DNA of 32,474 nt from Candidatus Arcticimaribacter sp. (GTDB lineage Bacteria; Bacteroidota; Bacteroidia; Flavobacteriales; Flavobacteriaceae), in NCBI GenBank assembly GCA_011526285.1, contig WTJU01000068.1, positions 1 to 32,474 on the forward strand. The letters are read 5' to 3'. A program made the position numbers and the translations under genes. Shown one piece after another: positions 1-9,850 of the stretch. Below the pieces are notes generated by a model. The model did no database searches, was not told the DNA's origin, and worked only from the letters and a program-made list of their open reading frames with translations. Positions within the stretch are counted from its first letter, which is position 1. Every line of letters begins with the position of its first letter.

Positions 1-1616
1 AGACGTTCTGAATCTTCTTTTACAACTACCTCAACACTAGAACCATCTTCTTCTGGTGCTAAGTAGCCATTGTCTTCAACATCAAAACCTTTTGGAGGTA
101 ATTCCATGCCAGTTGGTGGATCAAGGGTTACCTCTTCACCCTTCTGATTGATAAGTTTGTCTGTTAACGGGTTAAAATCTAAACGTCCAGCTATTGCTAC
201 GGCTGCAACCATTTCTGGAGAAGCAACAAAGGCATGGGTATTTGGATTTCCGTCAGCTCGTTTTGAAAAGTTTCGGTTAAAGGAGTGAACAATCGAATTT
301 TTCTCTTCTTTTTCAGCACCTTCACGTGCCCACTGCCCGATACATGGACCACAAGCATTGGTGAATATTTTTGCATCTAAGTCTTCAAAGACACTTAATA
401 ATCCGTCACGCTCAGCAGTATAACGCACTTGTTCGGAACCCGGGTTGATTCCAAATTCTGCTTTGGTCACCAATCCTTTATCCACCGCCTGTTTTGCTAT
501 TGAAGCTGCACGGGACAAGTCTTCATAAGACGAGTTGGTACAAGAACCTATCAATCCCCATTCAACTTGCAAAGGCCAATCATTTTCTTTCGCAGTTTTT
601 GACATTTCAGCAATTGGAGTGGCTAAATCTGGTGTAAATGGACCGTTTAAGTGTGGACTTAAGGTGTCTAGATCAATTTCAATTACCTGATCAAAGTACT
701 GTTCAGGGTTGGCATAAACTTCTGGATCTGCAGTGAGATGTTGTTTTACTTCATTGGCAGCATCAGCCACATCATTACGACCAGTAGAACGCAAATAGCG
801 CTCCATTGAATCGTCGTAGCCAAAGGTAGAAGTGGTAGCTCCAACTTCTGCTCCCATGTTACAAATGGTTCCTTTTCCAGTACAGGACATTGACTCTGCT
901 CCTTCACCAAAGTACTCGATGATTGCGCCAGTACCGCCTTTAACGGTTAAAATTCCAGCAACTTTTAGAATGACATCTTTAGGGGCAGTCCAACCATTAA
1001 GTTTACCGGTTAGTTTTACTCCAATAAGTTTTGGGAACTTTAATTCCCAAGGCATATCAGCCATTACATCTACAGCATCAGCTCCACCTACTCCAATGGC
1101 CAACATTCCGAGACCACCTGCATTTACAGTATGAGAGTCGGTACCAATCATCATCCCTCCTGGGAAAGCATAATTCTCTAACACCACTTGGTGAATGATT
1201 CCTGCCCCAGGTTTCCAAAAACCAATTCCGTATTTGTTTGAAACTGATTCTAAAAAATTAAATACTTCTGCTGAAGTTGAGTTTGCAGATTTTAAATCTT
1301 CAATTGCACCAGATTTTGCCTGGATTAGGTGATCGCAATGCACAGTAGTTGGAACAGCTACTTTAGCTTTTCCTGCTTGCATAAATTGCAACAGAGCCAT
1401 TTGCGCCGTTGCATCTTGACAGGCTATCCGGTCTGGAGCAAAATCTACATAATCTGCTCCTCGGGTATAGGCACGATCAGAGGTGCCGTCCCATAAGTGA
1501 GAATATAAAATCTTTTCAGAAGCCGTTAGTGGCTTTCCAGTAAGTTTTCTTGCTTGTGTCACACGTTCCGTTAAACGTGCATAGACTGCTTTGATCATTT
1601 CAATGTCAAATGCCAT
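1..1616 (-). CDS. acnA: Aconitate hydratase (partial; C-terminus beyond left edge)
   Basis: Reverse-strand reading from ATG at 1616 gives [30 protein letters not shown]...; contains [38 protein letters not shown] and [11 protein letters not shown] aconitase motifs. Absent from the ORF track because it is open at the window edge. Confidence 0.95.
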   Translation of the reverse strand, partial: MAFDIEMIKAVYARLTERVTQARKLTGKPLTASEKILYSHLWDGTSDRAYTRGADYVDFAPDRIACQDATAQMALLQFMQAGKAKVAVPTTVHCDHLIQAKSGAIEDLKSANSTSAEVFNFLESVSNKYGIGFWKPGAGIIHQVVLENYAFPGGMMIGTDSHTVNAGGLGMLAIGVGGADAVDVMADMPWELKFPKLIGVKLTGKLNGWTAPKDVILKVAGILTVKGGTGAIIEYFGEGAESMSCTGKGTICNMGAEVGATTSTFGYDDSMERYLRSTGRNDVADAANEVKQHLTADPEVYANPEQYFDQVIEIDLDTLSPHLNGPFTPDLATPIAEMSKTAKENDWPLQVEWGLIGSCTNSSYEDLSRAASIAKQAVDKGLVTKAEFGINPGSEQVRYTAERDGLLSVFEDLDAKIFTNACGPCIGQWAREGAEKEEKNSIVHSFNRNFSKRADGNPNTHAFVASPEMVAAVAIAGRLDFNPLTDKLINQKGEEVTLDPPTGMELPPKGFDVEDNGYLAPEEDGSSVEVVVKEDSER

Positions 1617-1852
1617 AATCCTTTTATTTAAATTCGTGTAAAATTACGAAATAAAGTGTTTAGATTTTTTCTTGATTGATAGAATAAACCGATGAAATTG
1701 TAAATTAAACAAATACTTTCAAGCACGTTAATTTATGGTGAAAGAGATGCTTTTTTAAAAAAGCTTCTAGCATTCTTAACCTATTAATTTTCAAGAGATA
1801 AACATATTTAATTGATCAAATCCCCAATAAAAGCTTACATTGAAAAAAAAAC

Positions 1853-2056
1853 ATGATGCACTTCCTATCTAAATACAAAGGTTTAATTCTTATTGTTTTT
1901 CTTGGACTCTTTATCAGCACGATAGATAATTATGTGTTAAGTGGTCAATTTAAGGGAATTGAGGATCACAAACATTTTATCTACATTGGATGCCTAGTCT
2001 TGGGGCTTGCCGTTACACTTTCAATTTTATTGAAGGAAGATAAGCCCACGGAATAA
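1853..2056 (+). CDS. Small hypothetical membrane protein (67 aa, two hydrophobic segments)
   Basis: ORF with two predicted hydrophobic stretches (GLILIVFLGLFIST; FIYIGCLVLGLAVTLSILL); same strand and just upstream of the next gene. Confidence 0.6.
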   Translation: MMHFLSKYKGLILIVFLGLFISTIDNYVLSGQFKGIEDHKHFIYIGCLVLGLAVTLSILLKEDKPTE

Positions 2057-2077
2057 GCGTATCTTTGAGGAAAAAAG

Positions 2078-2698
2078 ATGCACTACTTTTCGAAAGCAAC
2101 TATTGCTGACTTAAACACGCGCTACCGAAATAATTTAATCAATAGTATCTCTGGCTATAAATCGGCAAACCTAATAGGAAGTATTTCCGAAAATGGAACA
2201 ACCAATTTAGCCGTATTTAACTCGATTATTCACCTTGGCAGCAATCCTGCGCTACTCGGTTTTATTTTACGTCCAACTACGGTACCTCGAAACAGTTTTT
2301 CAAACATGAAAAAAACAGGGGTGTTTACTGTAAATCATATCAATAAAAATCAAATAGAAGATGCCCATCATACTTCTGCCAAGTACCCTGAAACTATTTC
2401 GGAATTTGATCAGACCAATTTAAACCCAACATATAAAGGCGGCTTTTCTGCACCTTTTGTTGAGGGGGCACCTGTACAAATTGCTTGTCGTTATGTTAAT
2501 GATTACTTGATTAAAGAAAATGATACTCGCTTGGTGGTTGGCGCTATTGAAGGTGTCTACGTAGCCAATGAAATGATGCTTGATGATGGCTGGGTACAGC
2601 TTGACTTGGGAGAAGTCGTTACAATTAATGGCCTCGATGGTTATGCCTTACCTCAACTTCTTCAACGCTTTCCTTATGCAAGACCAAAAGAACACTAA
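2078..2698 (+). CDS. Flavin reductase family protein (FMN-binding split barrel)
   Basis: Motifs LIGSISENGTTNLAVFNSIIHLGSNPALLGFILRP, NSFSNMKKTGVFTVNHI, typical of flavin reductase-like proteins; ATG of next gene overlaps the stop. Confidence 0.8.
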   Translation: MHYFSKATIADLNTRYRNNLINSISGYKSANLIGSISENGTTNLAVFNSIIHLGSNPALLGFILRPTTVPRNSFSNMKKTGVFTVNHINKNQIEDAHHTSAKYPETISEFDQTNLNPTYKGGFSAPFVEGAPVQIACRYVNDYLIKENDTRLVVGAIEGVYVANEMMLDDGWVQLDLGEVVTINGLDGYALPQLLQRFPYARPKEH

Positions 2699-3339
2699 TG
2701 GAATTTATTGCTCCTTCACTTTTTGATTATGTAGTTCAACATTCCCAAGAGGAACCACAACTGCTAAAAGATTTAACCCGCGAAACGCATCTCAAAGTTT
2801 TGCAACCCCGTATGTTAAGTGGACCATTGCAAGGGCGTTTTTTAAGTTTACTCGCTAAATTACTCTCTCCCAAACGAATTTTAGAAGTGGGAACGTTTAC
2901 TGGTTATGCTACCTTGTGTTTGGCCGAAGGGTTACCCAAAGAGGGTATAATTGATACGCTAGACAAAAACGAAGAATTAGTAGATTTTCAACGCAGTTAT
3001 TTTGATCGCTCCCCTTGGGGAAATCAAATCCATCAGCATTTGGGGAATGCATTGGACATTATTCCTCAACTCAATAGCACCTATGACTTGATTTTCTTGG
3101 ACGCCGATAAAAAAAATTACCTCAACTACCTCCCGCTTCTACTCCCTAAATTAAATTCAGGAGGACTTCTCTTGTCCGACAATGTTTTGTGGAGCGGTAA
3201 GGTGCTTGAAGCAACTCAAAAGAATGACGAAGACACTAAAATACTAAAAGCTTTTAATCAGGAATTGGCTTCACACCCAGCGCTTGAAACTGTGCTCCTT
3301 CCGTTAAGGGATGGTCTCACTTTGAGTAGAAAGATTTAA
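2698..3339 (+). CDS. Class I SAM-dependent O-methyltransferase (COMT-like)
   Basis: ILEVGTFTGYATLCLAEGLP and YDLIFLDADKKNYLNYLPLLLPKLNSGGLLLSDNVLWSGKV motifs. Confidence 0.9.
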   Translation: MEFIAPSLFDYVVQHSQEEPQLLKDLTRETHLKVLQPRMLSGPLQGRFLSLLAKLLSPKRILEVGTFTGYATLCLAEGLPKEGIIDTLDKNEELVDFQRSYFDRSPWGNQIHQHLGNALDIIPQLNSTYDLIFLDADKKNYLNYLPLLLPKLNSGGLLLSDNVLWSGKVLEATQKNDEDTKILKAFNQELASHPALETVLLPLRDGLTLSRKI

Positions 3340-3345
3340 GACTAA

Positions 3346-3612
3346 TTATTTGTTGCGTTTAATGGAGTTGGTCAGTTGATCGAATCCGTCTTTAACCTCT
3401 TTTATTTCTTTTTGAATATCTCCGCCTATATTCTCAGTAGGATCAAGGTCTGCTGTTTTTTGTATTTCCGACTTGATATCGTTTGTAGCTTGTTTTACTT
3501 GTGTAATCCCTTTGGCCAAACCACGCGCAATGGTAGGGATTTTGTCTGCGCCAAATATTAGAAGCACCACAAAGAAAATAAACACTATTTCAGCACCACT
3601 GATGAATAACAT
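3346..3612 (-). CDS. tatA: Sec-independent protein translocase TatA/E family
   Basis: MLFISGAEIVFIFFVVLLIFGADKIPTIARGLAKGITQVKQA: N-terminal TM helix followed by FGADKIP.. amphipathic helix; internal Met at 3612 is the more likely start than 3630. Confidence 0.85.
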   Translation of the reverse strand: MLFISGAEIVFIFFVVLLIFGADKIPTIARGLAKGITQVKQATNDIKSEIQKTADLDPTENIGGDIQKEIKEVKDGFDQLTNSIKRNK

Positions 3613-3640
3613 GTTCTTGGTTTTTGTCAAAGATAATCGA

Positions 3641-3676
3641 AAAAAAAAGCAGCGAAAAATATCGCTGCTTTTTTGC
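3641..3676 (-). terminator. Putative intrinsic terminator downstream of the M1 peptidase gene
   Basis: Inverted repeat GCAGCGA(aaaata)TCGCTGC (3649-3668) flanked by A-tract and T-tract (aaaaaa...tttttt); gives a U-run in minus-strand RNA after the stop at 3694. Confidence 0.75.
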
Positions 3677-3693
3677 TATAATTGAATGGATGT

Positions 3694-5931
3694 TTATCCT
3701 TTTACTCTAGCTTTAAATTGATCAAAATCAGTGTCAGCTTCTTCTTTTGGCCAAGCATTATTGTTCAAATTAACATCTGCTGTTGCAGCATCTGGATCAA
3801 CAGTAACCCCTGTTAATTCTTTGTCTGAGGTTAGGAGTTTACGGACAGAGTTATCGTTTTTACGCCATACTTGTACAGGATAGGTCACACGCTCGGTTGA
3901 ACCGTCGGCATAGTTATACTCTACAATAATTGGCATTACAATACCACCTGGTTTTTCGAACTCAATTTCATAGAAATATTTTGGTAAGCTTTTCTCTTCA
4001 GGTAGATTGCTCGCCAATGCTTCAGAATGATCGGATGGGCTTCCTTCTGCCAAGTCAGCAGAAAAATCTTCGCTGTCATCAGCCACCATAAAGACAGAAG
4101 GACCTAAATCATCTGCTGTCATTCCATAATTGGCTAGAAGATCTACCACTTCTTGGCTAGGCTTTGGCGAAACGTAGTATTGTTTTACTGACTTAACACC
4201 TATATCGACCACGTCGGTTGAATAAAACCAACCTCTCCAAAACCAATCTAAATCTACAGCTGAAGCGTCTTCCATGGTACGGAAAAAGTCTTCAGGTGTT
4301 GGGTGCTTAAACATCCAACGTTGTGCATAGGTTTTAAAAGCAAAATCGAACAACTCTTTCCCCATTACTGTCTCACGTAAAATATTTAAAGCAGTAGCTG
4401 GCTTACCATAGGCATTGGGCCCAAGTTGATATACGTTTTCTGGATTAGACATTATAGGACTAATAAAGTCTTGGTCACCCGACATATAACGAACAATCTT
4501 TGCAGGGTCACCACGACGTGATGGATAGTCATCTTGAAATTCCTGCTCAGTTAAAAATTGCATGAATGTATCTAGACCTTCATCCATCCATCCCCACTGA
4601 CGTTCGTCAGAGTTTACAATCATCGGGAAGTAGTTGTGTCCAACTTCGTGGATGATTACACTTATCATTCCATATTTGGTGCGGTCAGAATAGGTGCCAT
4701 CTTCATTTGGGCGCCCATAGTTCCAGCAGATCATAGGGTACTCCATACCCTGATTTTTGGCATGAACTGAAACAGCTTTTGGGTATGGATAATCAAAGGT
4801 GAATTTAGAATACACTTCTAAAGTGTGTGCCACTACTTTGGTTGAATATTCTTCCCATAGTGGGTTTCCTTCTTTTGGATAGAGTGAAGCAGCAATTACG
4901 TTTTTACCACCCACTTTTACTGACATCATATCCCAAATAAAGCGACGTGAAGTAGCAAAACCGAAATCACGTACATTCTCTGCTACAAAACGCCAAGTCT
5001 TTTTCTTCTCCGACTTGACTTTTTCTTTTTCGATTACTTCATCTTGGGTTACAATCATCACAGGCTTGTCAAACGTATTCAGTGCTTTTTTGTAACGCTG
5101 ATACTCTGTTCTAGACAACACCTCTTTTGGGTTTTGTAAAGAACCTGTGGCTTCCATCACATGGTCTGCAGGAACAGTGATGTTCACTTCATAGTTTCCA
5201 AAGTTGAGCGCAAATTCTCCATTGCCCCAGAATTGATAATTTTGCCAACCTTCAACGTCATTGTAGACCGCTAATCGCGGGAAAAACTGTGCAATCACAT
5301 AGGCGCGATTATCGTCTTTTTCGAAGTACTCGTAACCAGAGCGGGCACGATCTGTAACGTGATTATTTACTTTGTACCACCACTTAATTGAAAAGGTGTA
5401 CTTCCCACCACTAGGTATGGGTGATGGTAAGTCTACACGCATCATGGTTTGATTGATGGTATGACGTAAAGGACGCCCATTGGCATCTTTTACTTCTTCT
5501 ATGTTAAAACCTCCTACAAATTTTTCTCCTGTAAACTCGTCTACAAACGATTCTACACGTCTAAATTTAGGGGCTCCTGAGGGGTTTTTAGCCCCTTCCA
5601 TGTCATTTTCATTTCTGATGTTCTGGTCTAACTGTACCCATAGATAAGGCAATGCATCAGGAGAGTTGTTGGTGTAGGTAATGGTTTCTTCACCATAGAG
5701 CTTGGTGTTTGCATCATCTAGCTCAATGTCCATTTTATAATCAACCTGTTGCTGATAATAATCTACACCTGGCGCACCAGAAGCAGTACGAAAACGGTTT
5801 GGTGTTGCAAACTCTTCATATAGCTGCTTGAACTTGTTGTTGTTCTTGTGCCCTTGAATAGCTGTTGAATCTTGTGCTAAAACAAAGCCAGCAACTAGCA
5901 AGAACATTGGGGTTAAAATGTACTTTTTCAT
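3694..5931 (-). CDS. M1 family metallopeptidase (exported)
   Basis: Signal peptide; zinc motif HEVGHNYFPMIVNSDERQWGWMDEG (HExxH-X18-E) and NQGMEYPMICWNYG (GxMEx-like). Confidence 0.92.
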   Translation of the reverse strand: MKKYILTPMFLLVAGFVLAQDSTAIQGHKNNNKFKQLYEEFATPNRFRTASGAPGVDYYQQQVDYKMDIELDDANTKLYGEETITYTNNSPDALPYLWVQLDQNIRNENDMEGAKNPSGAPKFRRVESFVDEFTGEKFVGGFNIEEVKDANGRPLRHTINQTMMRVDLPSPIPSGGKYTFSIKWWYKVNNHVTDRARSGYEYFEKDDNRAYVIAQFFPRLAVYNDVEGWQNYQFWGNGEFALNFGNYEVNITVPADHVMEATGSLQNPKEVLSRTEYQRYKKALNTFDKPVMIVTQDEVIEKEKVKSEKKKTWRFVAENVRDFGFATSRRFIWDMMSVKVGGKNVIAASLYPKEGNPLWEEYSTKVVAHTLEVYSKFTFDYPYPKAVSVHAKNQGMEYPMICWNYGRPNEDGTYSDRTKYGMISVIIHEVGHNYFPMIVNSDERQWGWMDEGLDTFMQFLTEQEFQDDYPSRRGDPAKIVRYMSGDQDFISPIMSNPENVYQLGPNAYGKPATALNILRETVMGKELFDFAFKTYAQRWMFKHPTPEDFFRTMEDASAVDLDWFWRGWFYSTDVVDIGVKSVKQYYVSPKPSQEVVDLLANYGMTADDLGPSVFMVADDSEDFSADLAEGSPSDHSEALASNLPEEKSLPKYFYEIEFEKPGGIVMPIIVEYNYADGSTERVTYPVQVWRKNDNSVRKLLTSDKELTGVTVDPDAATADVNLNNNAWPKEEADTDFDQFKARVKG

Positions 5932-5982
5932 TGTTTAATTTAAAATAAAATGAGCTTAAAGATAGCGGATTTTTTTTTGTAT

Positions 5983-6483
5983 TTACCGCAGGGAAAAGCG
6001 AATGGTGTTATTGTCTTTTGTGAGGAGAAAACTCTTCTTTTTTGTTGGGGAGGTGAGATGAAAAATATTTTGCTGGGTGGGTAAAAAATCTACCAAGAAG
6101 CGCGCATTGATTTGGAGATTATCTAATCTTTCGTTGTTGGGGTTTAGTTCTGCATAAACAACAAGTAAATCATCTTTATATTCACGGCCTAGATAGGTTA
6201 AAGAGTGCTGCTCACCCGCTAACATGATTGCAATATTTTTAGTGTAAAAATCGCTAACAAAAGCATCAATTGCCTTTTTTGAAGAATCTGGAGAAAACTG
6301 CACTTTGGGATCAACTTCTTCTTGCATTAAGGCTTCAATGTCTTCTAAAAAAAAGCGGCTTGTAAATTGTAGCTGATTTTTTTCAGGTACCCAACGTACT
6401 TTGGTTGTACTCAAATAATATTCGTGTGTTTTTGCAAAGGAAAAACTGATTAAAATGGCTAAGAATATGAATTTAATTCTCAT
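5983..6483 (-). CDS. DUF6702-like hypothetical exported protein
   Basis: MRIKFIFLAILISFSFAKTHEYYLSTTKVRW... signal peptide and HxYYxS..TxVxW pattern recognised for this family; start chosen at the internal Met 6483 that overlaps the upstream gene end. Confidence 0.7.
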   Translation of the reverse strand: MRIKFIFLAILISFSFAKTHEYYLSTTKVRWVPEKNQLQFTSRFFLEDIEALMQEEVDPKVQFSPDSSKKAIDAFVSDFYTKNIAIMLAGEQHSLTYLGREYKDDLLVVYAELNPNNERLDNLQINARFLVDFLPTQQNIFHLTSPTKKKSFLLTKDNNTIRFSLR

Positions 6484-7246
6484 TGTACTGGGTAGTATAA
6501 AATTGATCAAAAGCTTCTATTACCTCTTCGTGTCTATTTTTTTTAAATAAATCAATGAGTGCTGTGTTTTCAGAACAACCCAAAACAAAATCATAAACTT
6601 GTTCTTCTTCTAGGGCATAGTTTTCTAGAAAAAAGTACAACCCATAAAAACGGATTACTTGAAAAATTGCTTCAAATTGCGCATCTAATTTTCTTCTTTT
6701 TTTAAGCTTTTTATAATAACCCGATAGATGTTTATACAATGCATCAACATTAAGCCCACCAGAAATAGGAAGTAATAAAGTAGAAAGGATTAGATTTTGT
6801 GCAGAAACTATTTTTTCTTTTCGCACGCCTTTATACCCGGGTATGCCTACATCATCAAAATTAATTTTTTTGGGAACGTTTGAAACATCGTTACTCAAAC
6901 TACCACTCAATTGGTGCGGTTTCACCACTACTTCATCCAATTCATTGACAAAAGCTTCGAGGTAAATTTTGATGCCTTCTAGAGCAAATATTTCTTCCGA
7001 AATTAACAACTCTCTTTTTTTGTACTGTATACCAGAAAAAACCAAGCGTTCTCCCACAGCAACAGAGATTTGAAACCTCCCGTTTATATCAGTAATTTCT
7101 GCTAAACCACGATCAGCATTAATGACGTGAATCCCAGCTACCACTAATTCTGGATGGGCTACTTGCCCTTCGAGTAATTTATATTTTTGGGCAAACAGTA
7201 CTTGGGAACATATTAGAAGGCATAAAAAAGTATAAAAGTGTCTCAA
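6473..7246 (-). CDS. Carboxypeptidase-regulatory-like (CarboxypepD_reg-like) exported protein
   Basis: Signal peptide; LEGQVAHPELVVAGIHVINADRGLAEITDINGRFQISVAVGERLVFSGIQYKKRELLI.. followed by LDEVVV, as in the N-terminal domain of TonB-dependent receptors but without a barrel. Confidence 0.75.
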   Translation of the reverse strand: MRHFYTFLCLLICSQVLFAQKYKLLEGQVAHPELVVAGIHVINADRGLAEITDINGRFQISVAVGERLVFSGIQYKKRELLISEEIFALEGIKIYLEAFVNELDEVVVKPHQLSGSLSNDVSNVPKKINFDDVGIPGYKGVRKEKIVSAQNLILSTLLLPISGGLNVDALYKHLSGYYKKLKKRRKLDAQFEAIFQVIRFYGLYFFLENYALEEEQVYDFVLGCSENTALIDLFKKNRHEEVIEAFDQFYTTQYNEN

Positions 7247-7968
7247 CGGTTTTGCTTGAATTTTTCACTTTCTGTAAATAAGAATTCTATCAATTGAAAT
7301 TCTTTGTCCTTTTTCAATAATCGATCACTTGGTAGGTTTCGGTCCATCAACTCAAGAAAAGCCACAACTTCTTCTTGTTTGAGTCCTAGGTCATCGGTAA
7401 AAAATCGTTCCTCAAAAATAACAGGCAATACGTTTGAAGGAACTAGGGTACGCGTTTCATTTAAATTTTTTCCTTGAACTACTTTGGCCAAGAGTTTGGC
7501 TACATTAATAATGTTTAATCCGTTGACTAATTGCCCTTGACGTAAAATGACATTATCAACTTGGGAGGATTTATCTTGGGTGTAGTCAACACGAGAAAAT
7601 TCTTCTTTCTTTAAATCGAGAAATTTCTCGGTATTTTCGGGGCCAACAACAATTTCATCCAACACATTAAGTCGTTCATTTACTTCTACCACTAGTCGAT
7701 TTTTAGCGATAACCTCAGGGGTGACTTTCAAAGTTTTGATACGAAATTCAACTGAGGAGAAAATTAGTTCATCTCCAACTTTTGCTGGTATTGCAAACTC
7801 CCCTTCCCCATCTGTAATGGTGTTGGTTTGCGCTGTATTGTTCACAACGTTTGCTGCAATCACGTTCACATTGCGGTACAATAACTTCCCGCGGAGTAAG
7901 CCGCGTTTGTCTTGTGCTGATAGGGCAAAAAAACACAGGGAAAAGAGAAGAGAAAAGGTTGCTTTCAT
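7243..7968 (-). CDS. Carboxypeptidase-regulatory-like exported protein (paralogue-like neighbour)
   Basis: Signal peptide; LRGKLLYRNVNVIAANVVNNTAQTNTITDGEGEFAIPAKVGDELIFSSVEF.. LDEIVV; same architecture as 6473-7246; ATGA overlap with it. Confidence 0.75.
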   Translation of the reverse strand: MKATFSLLFSLCFFALSAQDKRGLLRGKLLYRNVNVIAANVVNNTAQTNTITDGEGEFAIPAKVGDELIFSSVEFRIKTLKVTPEVIAKNRLVVEVNERLNVLDEIVVGPENTEKFLDLKKEEFSRVDYTQDKSSQVDNVILRQGQLVNGLNIINVAKLLAKVVQGKNLNETRTLVPSNVLPVIFEERFFTDDLGLKQEEVVAFLELMDRNLPSDRLLKKDKEFQLIEFLFTESEKFKQNR

Positions 7969-8043
7969 TGCTTAAAATTAAGCATTAAAGCGCAAGCAAA
8001 AGCCATCGATTTGTTAATTGTTGTTAAAGTAAGTGGAAAGTTG

Positions 8044-8116
8044 AGCGGGAGACCGGGTTCGAACCGGCGACATTCAGCTTGGAAGGCTGACGCTCTACCA
8101 ACTGAGCTACTCCCGC
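8044..8116 (-). tRNA. tRNA-Gly (anticodon TCC)
   Basis: Reverse complement GCGGGAGTAGCTCAGTTGGTAGAGCGTCAGCCTTCCAAGCTGAATGTCGCCGGTTCGAACCCGGTCTCCCGCT folds as a cloverleaf; anticodon loop CTTCCAA; CCA not encoded. Confidence 0.97.
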
Positions 8117-8139
8117 ATTGGTACAAATATAAGCTACTT

Positions 8140-8571
8140 TTAGATTTCCTTCAAAAAATGAAAGCCTAAAATTTTAAAACCAAGGTTGTAATAAAACTTG
8201 TGCGAAGCAGTATTTTGAACGTAAGTGTTTAGTTCTATGGCTTCACATCCTTTCTTTTTTACATGGGCTTCAATAAATTCGAACAATTGTTTTCCAATTC
8301 CACCACTCCGATAATTTTGATCAATGTATACGTGATCTACTTCGCAACTTTGCCCAGAGTAATGGCGGGTTTGATACCACAGACCGGTTAAACCAATTAA
8401 GCGATCTCCATCAAAAACACCCACGCACTCGTAGTGTTGCTGAAACATAGCTTCAAATCGTTGGGTTAAAACTTCAGAAGAGAATTTGTTTTCATTAAAC
8501 TCCTGTATTAATGGAACAATATCAGGTATGTCTTTGGGTTCGAGTAAAGAGAATTGTACTGGCATTTTCAA
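8140..8571 (-). CDS. GNAT family N-acetyltransferase
   Basis: VDHVYIDQNYRSGGIGKQLFEFIEAHVKKKGCEAIELNTYVQNTASHKFYYNLGFK: acetyl-CoA binding R/QxxGxG/A region. Confidence 0.9.
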   Translation of the reverse strand: MKMPVQFSLLEPKDIPDIVPLIQEFNENKFSSEVLTQRFEAMFQQHYECVGVFDGDRLIGLTGLWYQTRHYSGQSCEVDHVYIDQNYRSGGIGKQLFEFIEAHVKKKGCEAIELNTYVQNTASHKFYYNLGFKILGFHFLKEI

Positions 8572-8606
8572 AATTACTAAAAAAGGAAAGTAGCTCTTTT
8601 ATCGTG

Positions 8607-9086
8607 ATGGAGAAAAATAATGTTTACTTTTCACGTATGAAATCAGCTTGGGAAATAAGACAAATAAAGGCTAAAACGACTTATCCCGTACGCCATATTG
8701 TTTTACGGAAAGGCAGGCCAATTGAAAGTTGTGTGTTTGAGGGCGATGCGTTGAAATCAAGCATCCACTTGGGGGCATATACAAATGAAACGCTTGTGGG
8801 AGTGCTTTCTGCCTATCACAAAAAACATCCTGATTTTAGTGAGACTAAATCATATCAAGTGCGAGGTGTTGCTGTCCTTGAAGCCCACCGCAAAAAGGGC
8901 ATTGGCAAACTTCTAATGGAAGAAATTGAAAGAAGATTGTCTCAAATGGAGGTTTCACTTTTATGGCTTAATGCAAGGCAAACTGCTGTGCCATTTTATC
9001 AACGATTGTCCTACAATGTTCATGGTGATGTTTTTAACATTCCACATATTGGCCCTCATTATTGCTATTACAAGTTTTTACTATGA
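8607..9086 (+). CDS. GNAT family N-acetyltransferase
   Basis: YQVRGVAVLEAHRKKGIGKLLMEEIERRLSQMEVSLLWLNARQTAVPFYQRLSY; start at internal Met (8607 or 8637) since the longer ORF overlaps the divergent gene. Confidence 0.85.
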   Translation: MEKNNVYFSRMKSAWEIRQIKAKTTYPVRHIVLRKGRPIESCVFEGDALKSSIHLGAYTNETLVGVLSAYHKKHPDFSETKSYQVRGVAVLEAHRKKGIGKLLMEEIERRLSQMEVSLLWLNARQTAVPFYQRLSYNVHGDVFNIPHIGPHYCYYKFLL

Positions 9087-9796
9087 AATATTTAACTCTC
9101 CTTTTTCTTTTTTTTGGAACTACTTTAGTCTTGGGACAAGACAATTTTACAGTAGCAGATAGTTTACTGCTTGGTCGCTACACTTTAGCCGCGCAGGGAG
9201 AAGACTTTAAACTTCAACCTGAGGCAGCAAAAGCTTTTACAGCGATGAGAAAAGCGGCATTAAATGATAGCATAAGAATTAACGTTGTCTCTAGTTTTCG
9301 AAGTTATTCTTCTCAAAAACGCATCTGGAATAGAAAATATAAGCGTTTCGTTGCAAGTGGAATGAGCCCAACGGCAGCCATTGAAAAAATAATTGAATAT
9401 TCTACACTTCCAGGCACCTCGCGTCACCATTGGGGAACAGATATCGATTTGGTTTTGGGGAATGTAGAGGTTGAAGGTGACATTTTATCTGAAACGCATT
9501 TTCATGATGGAGGAGCATTTGAAAAACTCCGGCTGTGGTTAGAAAAAAATGCTGTAACATATGGCTTTGTTTTGGTCTACACACGTGATAATTCTCGAAA
9601 AGGGTTCTTTTACGAACCTTGGCACTACAGCTATGCTCCTTTGTCTAAGGCCTATTTAAAGCAGTATCGAGAACGAAACCTTATACAAAAAATGGCGCAA
9701 GACACTTCAATTTTTGGTCATGAATATTTATCAAAAGCTTTTATGGAGAAGTATTACGCGGCCAATGTCTTAGGCATAAATCCCACGCTTAAGTAA
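9083..9796 (+). CDS. M15 family metallopeptidase (VanY-like D-Ala-D-Ala carboxypeptidase), exported
   Basis: Signal peptide MKYLTLLFLFFGTTLVLGQ; VVSSFRSYSSQKRIW, GTSRHHWGTDIDLV, FYEPWHYSY motifs; ATGA overlap with the upstream GNAT gene. Confidence 0.88.
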   Translation: MKYLTLLFLFFGTTLVLGQDNFTVADSLLLGRYTLAAQGEDFKLQPEAAKAFTAMRKAALNDSIRINVVSSFRSYSSQKRIWNRKYKRFVASGMSPTAAIEKIIEYSTLPGTSRHHWGTDIDLVLGNVEVEGDILSETHFHDGGAFEKLRLWLEKNAVTYGFVLVYTRDNSRKGFFYEPWHYSYAPLSKAYLKQYRERNLIQKMAQDTSIFGHEYLSKAFMEKYYAANVLGINPTLK

Positions 9797-9805
9797 CGTC
9801 AAATA

Positions 9806-9834
9806 TTGTCTATTTATTTAAAGTTATAAGTTTA
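9806..9834 (+). promoter_or_regulatory. Candidate Bacteroidota-type promoter upstream of the arsenosugar operon
   Basis: TTG (9806-9808), 18-nt spacer, TAAGTTTA (9827-9834), close to the TTTG-N19-TAnnTTTG consensus; by-eye match only. Confidence 0.3.
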
Positions 9835-9850
9835 TTTTGTATACAAAATA
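9833..9850. promoter_or_regulatory. Perfect 18-bp palindrome TATTTTGTATACAAAATA, possible operator
   Basis: Exact self-complementarity read from the sequence; overlaps the end of the candidate -7 element. Confidence 0.4.

Noticed and set aside
832-1134. 100-aa plus-strand ORF
   Set aside because: Lies antisense inside the aconitase coding region; low-complexity Pro/Ser/Thr-rich translation with no domain.
3376-3685. Two plus-strand ORFs (3376-3561 and 3473-3685)
   Set aside because: Antisense to tatA; the second runs through the terminator hairpin; no recognisable protein.
8926-9162. 78-aa ORF overlapping GNAT and M15 peptidase genes
   Set aside because: Alternative frame of well-supported genes in the same strand.
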